From NCBI GenBank assembly GCA_018224415.1, contig JAGTUZ010000176.1, positions 1 to 7,633 on the forward strand: a stretch of DNA of 7,633 bases, given 5' to 3'. This document shows, in pieces, positions 1 through 5,784 of this stretch. The position numbers were made by a program, and so were the translations under genes. Positions within the stretch are counted from its first letter, which is position 1, and each line of letters starts with the position of its first letter. Under the pieces are notes generated by a model. It saw only the letters and a list, made by a program, of their open reading frames with translations, ran no database searches and was not told the origin of the DNA. Source of the stretch: Bacteroidota bacterium (GTDB lineage: Bacteria > Bacteroidota > Ignavibacteria > SZUA-365).

Positions 1-607
1 CATAGCCGTCCTGTCCGTAATAGATCAGGGCGGCCACGATGCAGATCACACCGGCGCCGACGCCGAGCAGCAGGGGATACTGCCAGTCGTCGTACAGCGG
101 CCTGGCCCACGAAGGGCTATTGAGTGCGGCGAAGGATCCGAGGCGGGCGATGGTCAGATTGAGACCGAAGGCGAAACTGAGTTCCTTGCCCTTGAACCAG
201 CGGGCGAGGGAGGTGGTGACCGCCACGATGAGCGACTCCGCGCCCAGACCGAAGATCAGGCGCCCCGCGGCCATGACGCTGAGCTGGGCTGACGAAGCGG
301 TGACGGCGGCGCCGGCGAAACAGAGCACGGCGAAGATGAGAATGGATTTTTTCGTCCCGATGCGGTCGATGACGATGCCGCCGATCAGCACCATGATGAT
401 ATTGGGAACGCTGTAGATCGCGTTGAGCAGGCCGATGTTTGAATCCGAGAAGCCCAGCTGCGAGACCAGCAGATCCGCGAGCGGACTGATGCTGTCGTAG
501 ATATAGTAGTTGCCGAACATCGCCAGGCTGATGACGATGAGCACCATCCATCGGTAGACGGGTGGTGGATCGGGCAGCTGTGTCGGGGTCGTGGCGTGGT
601 CGCTCAT
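1..607 (-). CDS. Major facilitator superfamily transporter, MFSD1-like, N-terminal 202 residues (runs off the left edge)
   Basis: Integral inner-membrane secondary transporter; only the N-terminal half is inside the window. The reading frame from the ATG at 607 stays open to position 1. After a Pro-rich cytosolic head (residues 1-18) come about six hydrophobic helices, near residues 19-40, 58-80, 88-105, 112-135, 143-162 and 178-197. The loop between helices 2 and 3 carries MFS motif A (G77, then DRIGTKK at 81-87). Helix 4 opens with GRLIFGLGAES (115-125), an RxxxGxG motif-B form. The following WFKGKE (137-142) and IARLGS (153-158), together with the early YD pair (37-38), recall the eukaryotic MFSD1 family, whose mammalian member is reported to carry dipeptides. 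That resemblance is from memory and the substrate here is inference. The start is supported by AAGGAG ten bases upstream. The gene lies 45 bp after the soluble phosphatase gene on the same strand, so it is probably the last visible gene of the switch operon. Confidence 0.9.
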   Translation of the reverse strand, partial: MSDHATTPTQLPDPPPVYRWMVLIVISLAMFGNYYIYDSISPLADLLVSQLGFSDSNIGLLNAIYSVPNIIMVLIGGIVIDRIGTKKSILIFAVLCFAGAAVTASSAQLSVMAAGRLIFGLGAESLIVAVTTSLARWFKGKELSFAFGLNLTIARLGSFAALNSPSWARPLYDDWQYPLLLGVGAGVICIVAALIYYGQDGY

Positions 608-617
608 GGGCGGACGT

Positions 618-623
618 CTCCTT
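618..623 (-). promoter_or_regulatory. Shine-Dalgarno site of the MFS transporter gene
   Basis: AAGGAG on the minus strand, ten bases before the ATG at 607. It is one of the clearest ribosome binding sites in the window and fixes the transporter start. It lies in the 45-bp gap after the phosphatase stop, so the transporter can initiate independently on a shared transcript. Confidence 0.75.
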
Positions 624-652
624 GTTCGGATATGGTGGGCGGCAGCACGGCC

Positions 653-2395
653 TCAGGTGCCGCGCCGCAGGATCAGCATGGTGATGTCGTCGGACTGGCT
701 GGCGCCTTCGGTGAAGGCAACGATTTCGTCACGGATCATCTGCAGCATCTGTGCCGCGCTGTCGTCGCCGTGCGCGGCAATAAGGTCCTGCAGGCGCTCG
801 TCGCTGAACTCCTCCTGTTCGCTGGACATGGCCTCGTTCACGCCGTCGGTGTAACAGACCAGCGTCTCCCCCGGTGCAAGCGTGATCGTTTCGGATTCGT
901 ATGGCGGGGCATGCTCCATGATGCCGAGGATCAGTCCACCGGCATCGAGCGCCTTCAGTGTCCCGTCACTGCGGAGGAGATACGGAGGATTGTGTCCGGC
1001 ATTCACATACGTGAACGTGTGGCTGCGGCTGTCGAGTATGCCCCAGAAAAAGGTGATGAACTTGTCGGCACCGGTGTTGCTGTGGATGAGCGTGTTGATA
1101 CGTGCGGTGGATTCCGGCAGCGGCAGGCGCAGCGGGGCGATGGTTCGCAGTGCTGCCTGCACGTTCGCCATCAGCAGCGAGGCGGGTACGCCTTTGCCGG
1201 ACACGTCCGCAATGGCGAGCACGCATTCGTGATCCGACAGGGTGATGACGTCATAATAGTCGCCGCCCACCTGCTGGGAGGATTCGTTGATGCCCTCGAT
1301 CTGGTATCCTTCGGGGGACGGAATCCGGCGGGGGAGCAGGCCTTTCTGGATCGTCTTGGCGACACTCAGCTCCTTTTCCATGCGCTCTTTCTCGATGGTA
1401 TCCGTGACCAGCCGTGCATTCTCCAGCGCAGAGATAGTGATGTTTGCGAGCGCGTGCAGGTACTCGAGCTCGCTGTGGTCGAAGGTGGCGCCGCCCACAC
1501 GCTGTCCGAGACAAAGGACACCGCGTGGCTGGTTCTGCGTCAGCATGGGAATGATGGTGGTGAAGCCGGATGCGTGCAGCCACTGCTCGCATTCGTTTTC
1601 CGGCGTGCGCCGTTCGGAAAAGTGGATGGTTTCGCGCAGCTCCTGCAGGCGGAGGATGCACTCCGCGTTTTCGCTGAAATCCGGATTGCGCACCACCACA
1701 GGCCGCAGCCGCGTGCCGTCGTGCGTGAACACCGCGTAGCGGAGCACGCGCAGTTGTCCCATCAGCGCATAACTGAGCACGCGAAGAATATCGGCCGGTT
1801 CGAAGGTGGTATTCATCTCCCGGCTGATTTCGAACAGGGTGTTCATCTCCTGGATTTTCGTGTCCAGCCGGCGGTTGACATGGCGCAGTTGTTCGATGAC
1901 CAGGGCGCTTTTCACCGCGCTGGCCCCGACGGCCGCGACGGACTCGAGAAAGCGAAGTTCGCCCGAAACGAAGGACTGTCCGGTGAGCTTCCTGCCCAGG
2001 GCGAGAATGCCGACCATGCGGTCCTCGATGAGCATGGGCACGATGATATCCATGCCGCAGGCGATATTGCAGGCGCCGAAGGTACGCAGATCACGTTCTG
2101 CCGAATCCTGCAGTCCAGCCACCGGCACCACGTGATTCCAGCCCAAGGGGATGTGGAAGGACTCGCCGACGCGCCTGGCCTCCAGCCCCTTCACCGATCG
2201 CACATGGTAGGTATTTTCTTCCGCCTCGACCAGCACCATGCCGCGCGTCACCATCAGTTTTCCCATGACGGTGAGCAGCATGTTGCCCAGAATGAAATCG
2301 AGATCGGTCGAGCCATTCAGCATCGTGCTCAGTTCCAGAAGCGCGGTGCTGTCGGAGATGATGTCCTGTGCGGAATGCGCGTTTTCGGCGGGCAT
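653..2395 (-). CDS. Soluble GAF-GAF-SpoIIE (PP2C-type) serine phosphatase, RsbU-like, 580 aa
   Basis: Cytosolic PPM-family, metal-dependent Ser/Thr phosphatase, predicted to dephosphorylate the STAS anti-anti-sigma protein. There is no signal peptide or membrane helix. Residues about 15-170 and 183-330 look like two GAF sensor domains (for example GMDIIVPML at 114-122 and TTIIPML at 279-285, the typical GAF core strands). A helical linker (ENARLV to TIQKGLLP, 325-355) leads into the SpoIIE domain at about 345-580. The metal-site motifs are all present: GGDYYDV at 377-383, DVSGKG at 397-402, AGHNPP at 466-471, YTDGVNEA at 515-522 and SDDITMLIL at 568-576. The catalytic half is clearly paralogous to the membrane phosphatase at 3477-5609. 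The ligand of the GAF domains cannot be told. The ATG start has no good Shine-Dalgarno sequence. It follows the kinase gene after 141 bp that carry a hairpin and a polypyrimidine tract. Confidence 0.95.
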   Translation of the reverse strand: MPAENAHSAQDIISDSTALLELSTMLNGSTDLDFILGNMLLTVMGKLMVTRGMVLVEAEENTYHVRSVKGLEARRVGESFHIPLGWNHVVPVAGLQDSAERDLRTFGACNIACGMDIIVPMLIEDRMVGILALGRKLTGQSFVSGELRFLESVAAVGASAVKSALVIEQLRHVNRRLDTKIQEMNTLFEISREMNTTFEPADILRVLSYALMGQLRVLRYAVFTHDGTRLRPVVVRNPDFSENAECILRLQELRETIHFSERRTPENECEQWLHASGFTTIIPMLTQNQPRGVLCLGQRVGGATFDHSELEYLHALANITISALENARLVTDTIEKERMEKELSVAKTIQKGLLPRRIPSPEGYQIEGINESSQQVGGDYYDVITLSDHECVLAIADVSGKGVPASLLMANVQAALRTIAPLRLPLPESTARINTLIHSNTGADKFITFFWGILDSRSHTFTYVNAGHNPPYLLRSDGTLKALDAGGLILGIMEHAPPYESETITLAPGETLVCYTDGVNEAMSSEQEEFSDERLQDLIAAHGDDSAAQMLQMIRDEIVAFTEGASQSDDITMLILRRGT

Positions 2396-2424
2396 GGGCG
2401 ATTGATTGTGGCTATGACAATGCG

Positions 2425-2432
2425 GAAATATA
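2425..2432 (-). promoter_or_regulatory. Possible -10/-7 promoter element before the soluble phosphatase gene
   Basis: The minus strand reads TATATTTC here, 29 bases before the ATG at 2395. This is one base off the TAnnTTTG element of Bacteroidota primary promoters and also a fair TATAAT-like box. I see no convincing upstream element at the matching distance, because that position lies in the polypyrimidine tract. It may allow separate expression of the second phosphatase; it could equally be a chance AT-rich patch. Confidence 0.3.
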
Positions 2433-2441
2433 CAGAATCAT

Positions 2442-2488
2442 GGGAAAGGAGAGAAGGAGAGATGAGGAGAAGGATAGAAGGAGGAGGG
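2442..2488. other. 47-bp polypurine/polypyrimidine tract in the kinase-phosphatase spacer
   Basis: On the plus strand 45 of 47 bases are purines (25 G, 20 A) and only T2463 and T2475 break the run; there is no C. The operon transcript therefore carries 25 C, 20 U, 2 A and no G here. It is made of short GGAGA/AGGA-like units. It lies between the stop of the kinase gene and the start of the GAF-GAF phosphatase gene, downstream of the hairpin at 2503-2519 in the direction of transcription. A C-rich, G-free, unstructured RNA is what Rho loading sites look like. A triplex-prone tract or a simple-sequence expansion are other readings. Confidence 0.85.
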
Positions 2489-2502
2489 CTTGCCACGGCG
2501 TA

Positions 2503-2519
2503 GTTCCGCGAAGCGGAAC
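2503..2519 (-). repeat. Perfect 7-bp inverted repeat (hairpin) after the kinase gene
   Basis: GTTCCGC and GCGGAAC are separated by three bases, giving a tight hairpin 17 bases downstream of the kinase stop codon. No run of U follows on the minus strand; instead a C/U-rich segment begins 14 bases later. It is thus not a standard intrinsic terminator. It could protect the 3' end of the upstream genes, pause RNA polymerase, or work with the following tract in Rho-dependent termination. Confidence 0.6.
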
Positions 2520-2556
2520 GAAGCCGGGAAGGCGGGTCAGGCTGACGAAGCCGGGA
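2519..2556. repeat. Pair of 11-bp direct repeats at the 3' end of the kinase gene
   Basis: CGAAGCCGGGA occurs at 2519-2529 and again at 2546-2556, 27 bp apart. The second copy lies inside the last codons of the kinase gene and the first lies just beyond its stop. A small local duplication is the simplest explanation. No function is suggested by the sequence. Confidence 0.5.
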
Positions 2557-2995
2557 GGTATTTGACGAGGCGGATGGTGTTGCGTCCGCCGACGGCGGGA
2601 CCGAATGCCACTTCGTCCATGAGCTTGCGCATGAGAACGATGCCGAGTCCGCCGTGGCGGAGTTTGCGGAAGTATTCGGTCATGTCGGGCGCGGTGTAGT
2701 GGCTGCTGTCAAAGGAGAGGCCGCTGTCGAAGATTTCAACGATGAATTTGATGAGGGCGTCGTCGCGCTGAGTGCTCAGGCGGACTTCAATGATGCCGTC
2801 GGGATTGTAGCGGTAGGCGTGTTTGATGATGTTGGTGCAGGCCTCGTCGATGGCCAGCTCGATCTTGCCCACGTCGCTTTCAGCGAAGCCGAAATCACGG
2901 GCGGCTTCGGATACGAAGGTCCGCATATCCGCCAGCAGTTCGGTCTTGCTTTGGATCTGCAGCGTCTGGATTGTATGTGTGTTGGCTTGTGTCAC
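2537..2995 (-). CDS. Anti-sigma factor / serine-protein kinase, RsbW-SpoIIAB type (HATPase_c_2), 152 aa
   Basis: A GHKL-fold ATP-binding protein. In the known families it binds a sigma factor or another client and also phosphorylates a STAS partner on serine. The length is normal for the family. The N-box is ELAIDEACTNIIKHAY at 46-61, with Glu51 and Asn55 in the usual positions for Mg-ATP binding. The G1 box is DSG at 90-92 and the glycine lid is HGGLGIVLM at 114-122, so the ATPase looks intact. The start is a GTG with AGGAAG three bases upstream; the next Met (residue 24) would cut into the domain. It sits 56 bp after the STAS gene and 141 bp before the GAF-GAF phosphatase gene. Its client is not encoded in the window, so whether it holds a sigma factor or some other target is open. 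Confidence 0.95.
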   Translation of the reverse strand: MTQANTHTIQTLQIQSKTELLADMRTFVSEAARDFGFAESDVGKIELAIDEACTNIIKHAYRYNPDGIIEVRLSTQRDDALIKFIVEIFDSGLSFDSSHYTAPDMTEYFRKLRHGGLGIVLMRKLMDEVAFGPAVGGRNTIRLVKYLPASSA

Positions 2996-2997
2996 GT

Positions 2998-3003
2998 CTT
3001 CCT
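2998..3003 (-). promoter_or_regulatory. Shine-Dalgarno site deciding the GTG start of the kinase gene
   Basis: AGGAAG on the minus strand, close upstream of the GTG at 2995. It supports the non-ATG start over later Met codons. The site lies in a small 4-bp CTTC/GAAG inverted repeat (2998-3009), which is too short to claim as a regulatory hairpin. Confidence 0.6.
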
Positions 3004-3010
3004 GCGAAGC

Positions 3011-3044
3011 CCTTGTCGTGTACCTTGCTTGTGCCTTGCTTGTG
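3011..3044. repeat. Short tandem repeat between the STAS and kinase genes
   Basis: Two perfect adjacent copies of the 11-mer CCTTGCTTGTG at 3023-3033 and 3034-3044, next to a degenerate third unit, CCTTGTCGTGTA, at 3011-3022. The array fills most of the 56-bp spacer. On the mRNA it reads as CACAAGCAAGG units, with little G-C pairing potential and an AAGG in each unit. It probably arose by slippage. It may keep the region upstream of the kinase start unstructured. Confidence 0.75.
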
Positions 3045-3051
3045 CCTGGTA

Positions 3052-3417
3052 TTACGAGGGATTATCGCTTTTGTTCAGGAATTTCCCGACCGCTTCCTCT
3101 TCATCGTCGAAAATCTCATACAACATGGGAAAACCGAGCAGGTCAAACACATTGTAGACCCGTGGCGACATGTTGCTGAGCTTGATGTCGCCTTCGTTCT
3201 GGCGTACATCTTCGATGAACTGCATAAGCACGCCGAGTCCGGCGCTGCTGATGTAGGAGAGATCACTGAAATTCACGACGATATTGAAGCGTGACTCGTT
3301 CAGATGGTTTTGAAACGTCTTCTCCAGTTCCGGCGCCGTATGGGCATCGAGATACCCTTTCAGCTCGAAAATGGAGACGGTGTCCCTTTGTCGGACACCC
3401 ACCGAGAATTCACTCAT
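3052..3417 (-). CDS. STAS-domain anti-anti-sigma factor, SpoIIAA/RsbV type, 121 aa
   Basis: The switch protein of a partner-switching circuit: when unphosphorylated it binds the anti-sigma kinase, and when phosphorylated it lets go. It is a single STAS domain over residues about 4-112. The central motif DLSYISSAGLGVL (52-64) holds the predicted phospho-acceptor Ser58. The residue before it, Asp in B. subtilis SpoIIAA, is Ser57 here, a variant also seen in other STAS proteins. The tail is strongly acidic (EIFDDEEEA, 101-109). I chose the ATG at 3417 because GAGGAG precedes it and the protein then has the family length. An in-frame TTG at 3480, overlapping the upstream stop codon, would add 21 residues but has no good ribosome site. 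It lies between its likely phosphatase and its likely kinase, in the order phosphatase-STAS-kinase. Confidence 0.95.
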   Translation of the reverse strand: MSEFSVGVRQRDTVSIFELKGYLDAHTAPELEKTFQNHLNESRFNIVVNFSDLSYISSAGLGVLMQFIEDVRQNEGDIKLSNMSPRVYNVFDLLGFPMLYEIFDDEEEAVGKFLNKSDNPS

Positions 3418-3423
3418 GCCTGG

Positions 3424-3429
3424 CTCCTC
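3424..3429 (-). promoter_or_regulatory. Shine-Dalgarno site deciding the start of the STAS gene
   Basis: GAGGAG on the minus strand, six bases before the ATG at 3417. It is the main reason to prefer this start to the upstream in-frame TTG at 3480. It sits within the 59-bp gap after the membrane phosphatase stop. Confidence 0.7.
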
Positions 3430-3476
3430 GATTCCGGATGAATTCGCTTGTGAAATGTAATGAATCTGCGGGACAT

Positions 3477-5609
3477 TCAAACGCCGCCGCGCCAGTGAAG
3501 GACAAGAACGGTGATATCGTCGTCGGCTTCCGCGCGCGCACTGTGATGATGGACGCTCTGGAGAATTTCATCGAGGATCGCCTGCGCTCCATGTGCAGCG
3601 GCACGGGCCACCGTTTCGGCCAGCCGTTCCGATGCGAATTCCTCTTCCTTCGCATTGCGTGCTTCTGTGACGCCGTCGGTGTACAGGACCACCACATCGT
3701 CGGGTTCGAGAAGGATCGACTCTTCGCGCAGCGAGTCGGCAAATCGTCCGCCGGCGTCGAGGCCCAGCGCCATGCCCTCCGGCTGCAGGAAGCGTGCCTC
3801 GCCGGCGCGGACGTGCAGCAGGGGACAATGTCCGGCCCGCGAGAACGACAGCGTGCCGGCGTCCGTATCGAGCACGGCATACAGCAGGCTGATGAAGGAT
3901 TTGCGCTCCATGCTTTCGCAGAGCGGGGTGTTCATGCGCACGAGGATGTCGCGCGTGGATGCGCCTCCGTCACGGCTCAGGGACTGGAAGATGCCCTTGA
4001 CCTGCGCCATGTAGAGGGCGGCCGACACTCCCTTGCCGGACACGTCGCCGACAACGAAGCCGATCCGATTCCCGTCGAGGGAGAGCACGTCGTAATAATC
4101 GCCGCCCACTTCGTAGGCCGGAATGGAGCGTGCCGCGATGTCGTAATGCGGCGCGGCCGGCAGCTGCTGCGGCAGAAGACTCTGCTGCATCTGTTGCGCG
4201 ACGAGCAGCTCCTGTTCCATGCGTTCCTTGACGATGGATTCGCGGATGAGCGTGCTGTTCTCGATCGCGACCGACACCATGTCCGCAAAGGCGCTGAGCA
4301 CGTTCACGGCATCCTTGTCGAAGCTGAAGGCTTCCTTCCGCGTCACGCAGAGCAGCCCGGTGATCTCGCCATGGCTGCTTAGCGGGACGAGCACCATTGC
4401 GCCAATGCCTTTCATCTTCCGTGTCGACTCGTCCAGCCTGAGGTCTGCAACGAAGTCCTGCACCAGCACCGGATGTGCCGCCTCGAGCATGAGTTCTCTC
4501 AGCGGCTTCCCATCGGAACCGCACAATTGTCCGATCTCCACGGCCGTGATGTTCTTGAGCGAGGGCCCGACGAGACCACCGCCGTCCGTAACATTCCCGT
4601 GACCGTTGCCCCGATGCGTGCTGCGGCCGTTGATCAGTTCCAGCCAGGCAGCGTGTCCTTCGCTGACCTCGAGCGCGAGATGCGTCGTGGTGGCCATCAG
4701 TTCGTCGAAATCGAACACCTGCGTGATGAGCCGGCTCATGTTCTGCAGCGTGGAGATCTCCATCTTTTTCCGGTCGAATTCCTTCGCCGTGGGCAGATGC
4801 AGCAACGTGCTCACGAAGCCGATGCCCATCGACAGCGCGCCGAAATCCAGCGCGATGTTGACGAAGGCCGAGAGCAGCGGGTGATAGGTCTGCAGGGCGC
4901 GGCTGACGGTTTCCCCGCTGCCGGCGTAGATGGAAAGGATGATAAAAAAGATGAACCCGAAAAACGCCAGCAGCAGCGTGATCAGCTTTTCGCGGCGGGA
5001 GAGCATCAGGATCCAGGAGAAATGAAATGCGTTGAGCAGCAAGGCGATCAGCGCGAGCACGGAGACGATGAGGGTCACTGTCTCGAGTGCGGTCACACCG
5101 AATCCATTCGGACTACTGATGAACGCTAACAGTACATAACCGGATGCAGCAGTCAGTAGAAATGCATAGTTTCTCCGCGTGGATTTGCGGCGTTTGACAA
5201 ACACCAGGCGCGAGAGTCCGGTGAAGACCACGATGGCGCAGACGCCACTGCCGATGGCAAGCACGATGGTTGCCATCAGGGAGGAGAAGGATGCCGGTGC
5301 AACGATTCCGTTGACTTCGGTGAAAGACGGATTGGCAGTGAGTTTGACGATGCCGATGAGCAGAAGGTACAGCGTGCCTGCGAGCATCGTGCGTCCGATG
5401 AGCTGCATCGGCCGCTGTTCCTCGACATCCCCGGCGCGGTAGGCATACCAGCCACCACCTCCGAACGCGAGCAGCACCAGCGCGGTGTGGAACAAGTCGC
5501 CTTCCAGTGCGCCCGAACTGGTGATCGCGTGCTGCACAAAGACATACACCGTGTCCAGCACGAGACTCGCCACGGCGACGAGAAGAAGTATTCGCTGTCG
5601 GAGTTTCAT
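3477..5609 (-). CDS. Membrane-bound GAF-SpoIIE (PP2C-type) serine phosphatase, 710 aa
   Basis: Predicted to sense a signal at the inner membrane and dephosphorylate the STAS protein encoded just downstream. Residues 1-270 hold about eight hydrophobic helices (near 5-27, 39-57, 73-91, 107-131, 149-166, 173-197, 208-229 and 246-269). A cytosolic GAF domain follows at about 283-455, with a Gly-rich insert at 333-350. A helical linker (KERMEQELLVAQQ, 461-473) leads to the SpoIIE domain at about 465-706. Metal-site motifs are intact: GGDYYDV 502-508, DVSGKG 522-527, YTDGVTEA 643-650 and ADDDIT 695-700. The usual AGHNP segment reads AGHCP (592-596). I chose the ATG at 5609 because a hydrophobic helix begins at once. 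The frame stays open upstream to 5786, but that stretch crosses the predicted promoter and reads as non-membrane, low-quality protein. I do not recognise the membrane domain as a named family. Confidence 0.93.
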   Translation of the reverse strand: MKLRQRILLLVAVASLVLDTVYVFVQHAITSSGALEGDLFHTALVLLAFGGGGWYAYRAGDVEEQRPMQLIGRTMLAGTLYLLLIGIVKLTANPSFTEVNGIVAPASFSSLMATIVLAIGSGVCAIVVFTGLSRLVFVKRRKSTRRNYAFLLTAASGYVLLAFISSPNGFGVTALETVTLIVSVLALIALLLNAFHFSWILMLSRREKLITLLLAFFGFIFFIILSIYAGSGETVSRALQTYHPLLSAFVNIALDFGALSMGIGFVSTLLHLPTAKEFDRKKMEISTLQNMSRLITQVFDFDELMATTTHLALEVSEGHAAWLELINGRSTHRGNGHGNVTDGGGLVGPSLKNITAVEIGQLCGSDGKPLRELMLEAAHPVLVQDFVADLRLDESTRKMKGIGAMVLVPLSSHGEITGLLCVTRKEAFSFDKDAVNVLSAFADMVSVAIENSTLIRESIVKERMEQELLVAQQMQQSLLPQQLPAAPHYDIAARSIPAYEVGGDYYDVLSLDGNRIGFVVGDVSGKGVSAALYMAQVKGIFQSLSRDGGASTRDILVRMNTPLCESMERKSFISLLYAVLDTDAGTLSFSRAGHCPLLHVRAGEARFLQPEGMALGLDAGGRFADSLREESILLEPDDVVVLYTDGVTEARNAKEEEFASERLAETVARAAAHGAQAILDEILQSVHHHSARAEADDDITVLVLHWRGGV

Positions 5610-5623
5610 AGGATGCCCAGGGT

Positions 5624-5651
5624 CCCCGTTCGATGTTGTCGAATTTCGGGG
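5624..5651 (-). promoter_or_regulatory. Leader hairpin just upstream of the membrane phosphatase start
   Basis: On the minus strand a CCCCG arm (5651-5647) pairs with CGGGG (5628-5624), and inside it TTCGA (5643-5639) pairs with TCGAA (5633-5629). There is a 3-nt AAA bulge on one side and a 5-nt CAACA loop. The hairpin ends 14 bases before the ATG at 5609, close enough to affect ribosome loading. No U-run follows, so it is not an intrinsic terminator. The TTCGA/TCGAA palindrome could instead be a DNA-level operator. Confidence 0.55.
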
Positions 5652-5695
5652 GGATGCGGACAGCATACGGACGATGTGCCCGCTGGTTGCAGGGC

Positions 5696-5724
5696 AATAT
5701 AGCATATCCCGTCTCGGCGGGAAA
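5696..5724 (-). promoter_or_regulatory. Predicted promoter of the partner-switch operon
   Basis: The minus strand has TATATT at 5701-5696, preceded by TGC to make an extended -10. A poor -35, TTTCCC, lies at 5724-5719, with a spacer of exactly 17 bp. Read in the Bacteroidota style, the -10 region is TATATTGC, close to TAnnTTTG. The start of transcription would fall near 5689, giving a leader of about 80 nt that contains the hairpin at 5624-5651. This is the only good promoter I see upstream of the five minus-strand genes. Confidence 0.5.
5707..5722. repeat. Inverted repeat inside the promoter spacer
   Basis: TCCCG at 5707-5711 and CGGGA at 5718-5722 are inverted around six bases, placed between the predicted -35 and -10 of the switch operon. 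A dimeric regulator bound here would block the promoter. The arms are only five bases, so chance is a real alternative. Confidence 0.35.
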
Positions 5725-5771
5725 GCCGTTGCTGCGATGTGGAGCGACGGATGCAACACGGAAACCGGATG

Positions 5772-5784
5772 TTTGTTATCTTGC
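5772..5784 (+). promoter_or_regulatory. Possible promoter element immediately before the ABC ATPase gene
   Basis: The plus strand reads TTTGTTATCTTGC ending four bases before the ATG at 5789. TATCTTGC matches the same TAnnTTGC pattern as the divergent promoter at 5701-5694. If it is a true -10/-7 box, transcription would begin at or next to the start codon and the mRNA would be leaderless or nearly so. I find no clear upstream box at 17-20 bp and no Shine-Dalgarno sequence. Confidence 0.3.

Noticed and set aside
117..551. Minus-strand 144-codon frame inside the transporter region
   Set aside because: It is out of frame with the transporter; its His/Arg-rich protein has no membrane helices or motifs, whereas the adjacent frame from 607 shows MFS motif A and regular helices.
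2405..2421. ATTGT/ACAAT inverted repeat just upstream of the soluble phosphatase start
   Set aside because: Only five AT-rich base pairs around a 7-nt loop; too weak to call an operator or hairpin.
596..2503. Long plus-strand open frame of 635 codons opposite the soluble phosphatase gene
   Set aside because: The protein is rich in His, Arg, Gln and Gly with no domain. It is a mirror of the phosphatase codon bias, whose minus-strand frame has all PP2C and GAF motifs.
2503..2519. Intrinsic terminator after the kinase gene
   Set aside because: The hairpin is perfect, but no U-run follows on the transcribed strand, so a classical intrinsic terminator is not supported.
3291..4382. Plus-strand open frame of 363 codons opposite the STAS and membrane phosphatase genes
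   Set aside because: No recognisable motif and the same Arg/His/Ala-rich antisense composition; it crosses the boundary between two well-supported minus-strand genes.
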